NCBI GenBank assembly: GCA_000621185.1
Contig: KK211222.1
Span: forward strand, 491,523-555,522
Direction: 5' to 3'
Length of the DNA stretch: 64,000 nucleotides
Source: Franconibacter pulveris DSM 19144
GTDB taxonomy: Bacteria > Pseudomonadota > Gammaproteobacteria > Enterobacterales > Enterobacteriaceae
Part shown: positions 60,310 to 64,000 of the stretch, piece by piece
Position numbering within the stretch: position 1 is the stretch's first letter
How the letters are laid out: every line of letters starts with the position of its first letter
Translations under genes and position numbers: made by a program
Notes under the pieces: generated by a model
What the model was told of the DNA's origin: nothing
The model's database searches: none
What the model saw: the letters and a program-made list of their open reading frames with translations, nothing else

Positions 60310-60460
60310 CTTTATTTCTATGGCTGGGGGAGAGGGTGCGTTCGCCAGGGCGTTGTTTTTATTTTTATGGCAGGGCGGTGAAAGGTTACGTTCGCCGGAG
60401 TGTTGTTTTTATTTTTATGGCAGGGCGGTGAAAGGTTACGTTCGCCGAAATGTTGTTTTC
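60310..60460 (+). repeat. 50-bp tandem repeat, nearly three units
   Basis: Two near-identical 50-bp units (starts at 60373 and 60423) share GGGCGGTGAAAGGTTACGTT, CGCC and TGTTGTTTT. A more degenerate unit precedes them from about 60310. The same 24-bp core occurs once, inverted, at 61358-61381. It follows the stop of the acetyltransferase gene directly. Confidence 0.8.
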
Positions 60461-60475
60461 ATATGTCATTTCCTC

Positions 60476-60690
60476 TCACGCGAACGTGCCAGGGGGCTCA
60501 AAGCCAGCCCCCTGGCAACCCCGGCTCCCGGCACGCAAAATCGCCCGCTGAAGCGGGATACCTCATCTTTTCCCCGCTGGCTTCGGGTCGGGCATGACGG
60601 CACGTCCCTGTGCCGACATGCCCTCGCACCGGGTCCCACCGGTGCGCCCCGGCCACCGTGAAAAAGCTGAGGCGATTTTGAGGCCGGATT
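60476..60690 (+). ncRNA. Multi-hairpin module, left copy
   Basis: A series of perfect hairpins: GCCAGGGGGCT/AGCCCCCTGGC (60488-60516), CCCGC/GCGGG (60544-60556), a two-tier hairpin GGCATG-AC-GGCAC with GTGCC-GA-CATGCC (60591-60622), and CGCACCGG/CCGGTGCG (60625-60646). It ends in GGCGATTTTGAGGCCGGATT. The inverted copy at 61115-61328 has the same hairpins with different but still pairing stems, so the fold is under selection. Whether it acts as RNA or as folded DNA is not known. Confidence 0.55.
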
Positions 60691-60893
60691 CACCCCCTCC
60701 GCTTCAACATTTTACTCTGGTTGCAGGAACTGCTTCGCTTTAATGGCATTCATGTGCCGACATGCCCTCGCACCGGGCCCGACCGGTGCGCCCCGACCAC
60801 AGTGAAAAAGCTGAGGCGATTTTGAGGCCGGATTTCACCCCTCGCTTCAGCGTCTGATTCTGGTTACAGGAGATGCTTCGCTTTGACGGCTAT
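60610..60893 (+). repeat. 144-bp tandem duplication inside the element
   Basis: The sequence from GTGCCGACATGCCCTCGCAC at 60610 to about 60753 is repeated at 60754-60893. Both units contain the CGCACCGG hairpin, AGTGAAAAAGCTGAGGCGAT-like sequence and a TGCTTCGCTTT tail. The left module is thus partly duplicated; the right module is not. Confidence 0.75.
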
Positions 60894-60970
60894 ACAGGGC
60901 ATGTTCAAAGCAGGTCAGTAAAGTGTCACTTGGCTGTTCACGTGATACGGCTGCGCCGTCATTTCCCTTC

Positions 60971-61016
60971 ACTCCAACCCTTTCCACGAAGGGGCGAGGG
61001 AAAAATCCCCGCGAGT
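60971..61016 (-). repeat. Dispersed palindromic intergenic repeat, copy D
   Basis: The minus strand reads CTCGCGGGGATTTTTCCCTC, then GCCCC-TTCGTGG-type palindrome, ending AGGGTTGGAG. It is a degenerate member of the family at 24723 and 44083 and lies in the middle of the composite element. Confidence 0.5.
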
Positions 61017-61114
61017 GGCGCTGCGCTTGCGCACTCTGCGAACCACGGAGACTGTTCCGTCTTTACAGCGACGCTACCAGGACTATTTTCATTAATCTGT
61101 CAGCGATGATTTTT

Positions 61115-61328
61115 ATCCGGCCTCAAAATCGCCTTCCGGGCGGGCAGCTGGCCGGGGCACGCCGGAGGGAACCGGCGTGAGGTCCTGTCGGTGCAGGGAT
61201 GCACCGTCAGGACCGACCCGAAGCCAGATGACAGACCGGAAGGTTTGCCCCGAAGGGGTCGATTTTGCGTGCCGGGAGCCGGGATTGTTAAGGGGGCGGC
61301 GGCGAGCCCCCTTAACACGTTCGCGTGA
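61115..61328 (-). ncRNA. Multi-hairpin module, right copy (inverted)
   Basis: Read on the minus strand it parallels the left module: GTTAAGGGGGC/GCCCCCTTAAC (61287-61316), a CCCC/GGGG hairpin near 61248-61258, GGTCCTG-AC-GGTGC with GCACC-GA-CAGGACC (61181-61214), CACGCCGG/CCGGCGTG (61158-61179) and GGCGATTTTGAGGCCGGAT at the end. Loops (xTCCCT) and the AC/GA bulges equal those of the left copy; stem bases differ in compensating pairs. Confidence 0.55.
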
Positions 61329-61420
61329 AGGAAGGGTACAGATAAGATTCCCGCTCTGGCGAACGTAACCTTTCACCGCCCGAACATATATCCCGGAACA
61401 GTAAAGCTCAGCGCCTGGAA

Positions 61421-61459
61421 CTCTCTCCCCAGCGGGGCGAGGAAGAAAACCCGCCTGCC
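61421..61459 (-). repeat. Dispersed palindromic intergenic repeat, copy C
   Basis: The minus strand reads GGCGGGTTTTCTTCCTCG followed by CCCCGCTGGGGAGAGAG, matching copies A (24723) and B (44083). It lies directly before the stop of the Zn-hydrolase gene. Confidence 0.6.
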
Positions 61460-61463
61460 AACA

Positions 61464-62699
61464 TTACTTATCCTGCGCCGCGCTCACTAACGCATTAAGC
61501 AGCACATTCGCGCCGTGCTCTGACCACGTCGGCGAAATCGCTTCCTCTTCGTTGTGGCTGATGCCCTTCACGCAGGGAATAAAGATCATGCTGGTTGGCG
61601 CTACGCGGTTAACGTAACAGGCGTCATGACCCGCGCCGGAAACCATCCTGGTGTGAGAGTAGCCAAGGGCGTTTACCGCCTGCTCTACGCGGGCGATGCA
61701 TCCGGCGTCGAAATGCACCGGCGCGTAATCAAAGATGCGCCGCAGCTTCACCTCCAGTAGCCGCTCAGCCAGCTTTTCCACGGCGGCTTCGAGCGCCGCT
61801 TCCATCTTGACCAATGCCTCCTGCTGCGGATGGCGGAACTCCACGGTGCAAAAAACAGCGCCGGGAACGACATTGCGCGAGTTTGGCGTGACCTGCGCCA
61901 TGCCGATTGTGGCGCGGCCGTCCGGCGCGAAATCGAAGCCGATTTGCTCCACCGCCAGCGCCAGCTCAGCAAAACCGCACAGCGCGTCGCGGCGGTGCGT
62001 CATCGGCGTGGTGCCGGCATGGGCGGCGAAACCCTGAATGTCGACCTCATACCAGCGTTGCCCGGCGGCGGCATGCACCACGCCGATGTCGATGGCTTCG
62101 GCTTCCAGCAGCGGGCCTTGCTCGATATGCGCTTCAAAGCAGGCGTGCACCGCAAAGGCTTCAGCAGATTTTTCGCCTCGGTAGCCAATGGACTGCAACG
62201 CCGAACCCAGCGTTACGCCGTCTTTATCTTCCCGGGAAAGGGCGAACGCCTCGCTAAAGACGCCTGTCCAGACCCCGGAGGCGAGCATCGCCGGGGCGAA
62301 ACGCGCCCCTTCTTCGTTAGTCCAGTTCACCAGCAGCAGGTCGCGCTCGGTCTCGATATCAAGATCGTTCAGCGTGCGCAGCGCTTCCAGACCCGCCAGC
62401 ACGCCGTAGATGCCATCATAGCGACCGCCGAGCGGTTGGGAGTCGCCATGAGAGCCGGTCATCACCGGCGCGAGCGCGCCGTTGCGCCCCGGGCGGCGAA
62501 TAAACATATTGCCCAGACGGTCCACTTCGCAGTGAAAGCCCGCCTCCTGCGCCCAGCCACGCAGCCTGTCGCGGGCCAGTCGGTCCTCTTCGCTAAGCGT
62601 CAGGCGCGTGACGCCGCCGCGAGGCGTGGCGCCAAACTGCGCCATCTCTTCCAGCGTCCGCCACAGCCGTTCGCCGTTAACCTGCAACGGTTGGCTCAT
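61464..62699 (-). CDS. Zn-dependent M20 amidase, N-carbamoyl-L-amino acid hydrolase type (AtcC/HyuC-like)
   Basis: A 411-residue M20C amidohydrolase. Motifs: MTGSHGDSQPLGGRYDGIYG (first His and bridging Asp), WTNEEGARFAPAMLASGVW (catalytic Glu pair), HIEQGPLLE, GFAAHAGTTPM and ISHNEEEAIS (last His). The family contains N-carbamoyl-amino acid hydrolases, allantoate amidohydrolase and beta-ureidopropionase. Because the gene before it encodes an ATC-hydrolase-family protein (4-base ATGA overlap), N-carbamoyl-L-cysteine is the best predicted substrate, yielding cysteine, CO2 and ammonia as in Pseudomonas AtcC. Allantoate or ureido-propionate remain possible. Confidence 0.88.
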   Translation of the reverse strand: MSQPLQVNGERLWRTLEEMAQFGATPRGGVTRLTLSEEDRLARDRLRGWAQEAGFHCEVDRLGNMFIRRPGRNGALAPVMTGSHGDSQPLGGRYDGIYGVLAGLEALRTLNDLDIETERDLLLVNWTNEEGARFAPAMLASGVWTGVFSEAFALSREDKDGVTLGSALQSIGYRGEKSAEAFAVHACFEAHIEQGPLLEAEAIDIGVVHAAAGQRWYEVDIQGFAAHAGTTPMTHRRDALCGFAELALAVEQIGFDFAPDGRATIGMAQVTPNSRNVVPGAVFCTVEFRHPQQEALVKMEAALEAAVEKLAERLLEVKLRRIFDYAPVHFDAGCIARVEQAVNALGYSHTRMVSGAGHDACYVNRVAPTSMIFIPCVKGISHNEEEAISPTWSEHGANVLLNALVSAAQDK

Positions 62700-63184
62700 G
62701 GTTTATCCTGTTTTTTTACGTGGTAGCGAAAATCGCAACGCGGCGCGCCGGACATAATGGTGGTGGTGCGCTCCAGTTCCACCTCCGGCGCGTAGCCGAC
62801 GATAAATTTGTCGTCGCGGGCGCAGGAGAGCAGGTGACCAATCTCGCCAAGGCCCATCTCGTGGTACATCTCGGCGTAGCGGCAACGGGTTACGTCGTAG
62901 TTATACTGCTGCTCGTCGCTGTCGATGACCTTTACATCCAGCGCGTTGTCTTTTTCCCACAGGTATTGCAGGGCGACGAAGCTTTGCAGGTTCGCCCCCT
63001 GCGGCTCCTGCGCGGCGAAGTCGCGTCCGGCCTGAATGGCGGCCTGTTCGATAGCTTCGCCGATGATAGCCTGGGCGCGCGCTTTGCCTATCTCGCGCAC
63101 CATTACGTCGTAAATGGGTTTAATGATTTCCGCTTCGATGCGGCGGCGGGCCAGAATGCCCATATTGTTATTGTCACAGCTCAT
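62696..63184 (-). CDS. L-2-amino-thiazoline-4-carboxylic acid (ATC) hydrolase family protein
   Basis: A 162-residue protein of the ATC hydrolase family: MGILARRRIEAEIIKPIYDV, the conserved helical middle part (GEAIEQAAIQAGRDFA), NYDVTRCRYAEMYHEMGLGEIGHLLSCARD and RTTTIMSGAPRCDFRYHVKK at the C-terminus. Family members open the aminothiazoline ring to give N- or S-carbamoyl-cysteine. Conserved Cys and His residues in CRYAEMYHEMG and LLSCARD may be catalytic (inference). ATG 63184 follows GAGGCAATGTG; a GTG lies one codon earlier. It couples to the hydrolase by a 4-base overlap and follows a LivJ-type binding protein gene. Confidence 0.85.
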   Translation of the reverse strand: MSCDNNNMGILARRRIEAEIIKPIYDVMVREIGKARAQAIIGEAIEQAAIQAGRDFAAQEPQGANLQSFVALQYLWEKDNALDVKVIDSDEQQYNYDVTRCRYAEMYHEMGLGEIGHLLSCARDDKFIVGYAPEVELERTTTIMSGAPRCDFRYHVKKQDKP

Positions 63185-63201
63185 CACATTGCCTCACTCG
63201 G

Positions 63202-64000
63202 TTACTGCATAGCGCCGCCCAGCACGGTCTGCGGCTGCCACTTGCCGTCCACCACTTTGTAGACGGTAAAGCTTGGGTTCTTCAGGTTGCCTTCTTTGTC
63301 GAAAGCGATACTGCCGGTGACGCCGGAGTAGCTAATGGCGCGCAGTGCGGGCAGGTAGTCGCTGGCGTCGACGGAATCGGCTTTTTGCATCGCGGCGACC
63401 AGCACGCGGGTCGCGTCATAGGCGAACGGCGCATGCAGTTCAATGCCATGTCCCCAGCGCGCCTGGTAGGCCTGCTCGAAAGCCTTACCGCCCGGCATCT
63501 GCTCGACCGGCAGGCCTGGCTCCAGCGCCACCACGCCTTCGCCTTCTTTCTGCGCAAGCTTGAGGAAGGTCTGGCTGACAAAGCCGCCTGCGCCCATCAG
63601 CGTGGCGTTAATGCCAAGCTGCTTAATACGGCGGGCGAGTGGCGCCGCCTGGCTGTCCACGCCGCCAAAGAAGATAAGATCCGGATTTTTACTGCGAATG
63701 GCGGTCAGTACCGCGCTGAAATCCACCGTTTTCTCATCGACGTACTGGCGATCGATGACTTTTACGCCCTGGCTTTCCAGCGACGCGATAAATTCGTCCG
63801 CCAGCCCCTGGCCGAAGGCGGTGCGGTCATCGATAACCGCGATGCGTTTGGCTTTAAGCTGCTGCACCGCATACTGGCCCGCGTAGTTGCCGCCATCGTC
63901 ATCGTGGCCCATCACACGGAAGCTGGTGTCGAAGCCCTGCTTCGTATAGGCGTGGCCGGTGGCGACGGGGGCGACCTGCGCAATGCCTGCATCGTGATAA
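63202..64000 (-). CDS. LivJ/branched-chain amino acid-type ABC binding protein (partial, N-terminus outside window)
   Basis: At least 265 residues of a family 4 periplasmic binding protein (PF13458 type): VMGHDDDGGNYAGQYAVQQL, KRIAVIDDRTAFGQGLADEF, RSKNPDLIFFGGVDSQAAPL, PFAYDATRVLVAAMQKADS. The frame is open through the window end; no start is inside, because the codons before the GTG at 63915 continue the family sequence. It lies 17 bases before the ATC-hydrolase gene on the same strand, so it should capture the compound that the two hydrolases degrade. The permease and ATPase genes are expected beyond 64000. Confidence 0.9.
   Translation of the reverse strand, partial: YHDAGIAQVAPVATGHAYTKQGFDTSFRVMGHDDDGGNYAGQYAVQQLKAKRIAVIDDRTAFGQGLADEFIASLESQGVKVIDRQYVDEKTVDFSAVLTAIRSKNPDLIFFGGVDSQAAPLARRIKQLGINATLMGAGGFVSQTFLKLAQKEGEGVVALEPGLPVEQMPGGKAFEQAYQARWGHGIELHAPFAYDATRVLVAAMQKADSVDASDYLPALRAISYSGVTGSIAFDKEGNLKNPSFTVYKVVDGKWQPQTVLGGAMQ

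Larger units (their letters stand above)
60423..61381. mobile_element. Composite non-coding element bounded by 24-bp perfect inverted repeats
   Basis: A perfect 24-bp sequence at 60423-60446 recurs as reverse complement at 61358-61381. Inside, separated by exactly 29 bases on both sides, lie two inverted ~215-bp modules (60476-60690 and 61115-61328). There is no credible gene inside. The arrangement is MITE-like, but no transposase, target duplication or known family was recognised. Confidence 0.55.

Noticed and set aside
60373-60446. Two 24-bp repeats with a 26-bp spacer looked CRISPR-like
   Set aside because: The spacer is nearly the same in both units, the period is a simple 50-bp tandem repeat, and no cas genes are nearby.
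60305-61376. Several open frames of 60-118 codons in the repeat region
   Set aside because: They run through palindromes on both strands, have no ribosome sites and read differently in repeated units; the region is non-coding.
60310-61381. ERIC or classical REP element in the region after the acetyltransferase gene
   Set aside because: The ERIC core (GTGACTGGGGTGAGCG type) is absent and the modules are far longer than REP units.
1-64000. tRNA, rRNA, prophage, integron or complete insertion sequence
   Set aside because: I saw no tRNA cloverleaf sequence, no rRNA segment, no integrase or transposase gene, and no phage structural gene anywhere in the window.

Overview
This window comes from a high-GC (roughly 58-60 %) member of the Enterobacteriaceae, most like Cronobacter or a close relative (inference from gene order, GC and protein similarity recalled from memory). 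The backbone keeps the order known from E. coli and Salmonella around ydcY-ydcZ-mnaT-curA-mcbR-yncD-yncE-ansP, and further on pptA and the arylamine N-acetyltransferase. A srfA-like gene, also found near this neighbourhood in Salmonella, runs off the left edge. Between these anchors sit many accessory metabolic operons.

Layout. 1-7.2 kb: partial srfA, a DppA-like binding protein, ydcY, a 3-hydroxyisobutyrate-dehydrogenase-like enzyme, a low-GC two-gene island of unknown function, ydcZ-mnaT, a divergent XRE-cupin regulator and curA. 7.2-15.2 kb: an M20-like protein that has lost its metal ligands, McbR, a 61-residue protein, a chemoreceptor, an SDR and a GH13 enzyme. 15.4-21.1 kb: a quinate/shikimate module (QuiC-like dehydratase, MFS porter, shikimate dehydrogenase) followed by an SRPBCC gene and a LysR regulator. 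21.2-24.7 kb: yncD and yncE around a Fur-box-like site. 24.8-29.7 kb: an MFS porter, arsRBC and a DUF308/papain-like fusion. 29.7-33.3 kb: a sulfonate-type ABC transporter with a TauD-family dioxygenase. 33.6-36.1 kb: ansP and a nitroreductase.

36.4-44.0 kb is an eight-gene operon (two flavin monooxygenases, M20 deacylase, GNAT, and a polar amino acid ABC transporter with two binding proteins). It resembles the Bacillus yxe and ytm/sna systems that salvage S-substituted cysteines. 44.2-50.2 kb: a DapA-family lyase, a P-loop kinase-like gene, eptA-pmrA-pmrB with a PmrA box, a GST and pptA. 50.3-57.4 kb: norR without norVW, then an amidohydrolase plus an ABC transporter (probably for purine-like nitrogen compounds) with a structured leader, and a divergent 2-oxoglutarate oxygenase. 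57.4-60.3 kb: katN, yciE and an arylamine N-acetyltransferase. 61.5-64.0 kb: a Zn-hydrolase, an ATC-hydrolase-family protein and a LivJ-type binding protein. These could make cysteine from aminothiazoline carboxylate, a second cysteine-salvage theme.

The most unusual object is non-coding. At 60.42-61.38 kb two ~215-bp modules lie in inverted orientation, flanked by a perfect 24-bp outer inverted repeat. Both modules fold into the same series of hairpins. Their stem sequences differ by compensatory changes, while loops and bulges are kept. This within-window covariation points to selection on a folded RNA or single-stranded DNA. I do not recognise it as a named element.
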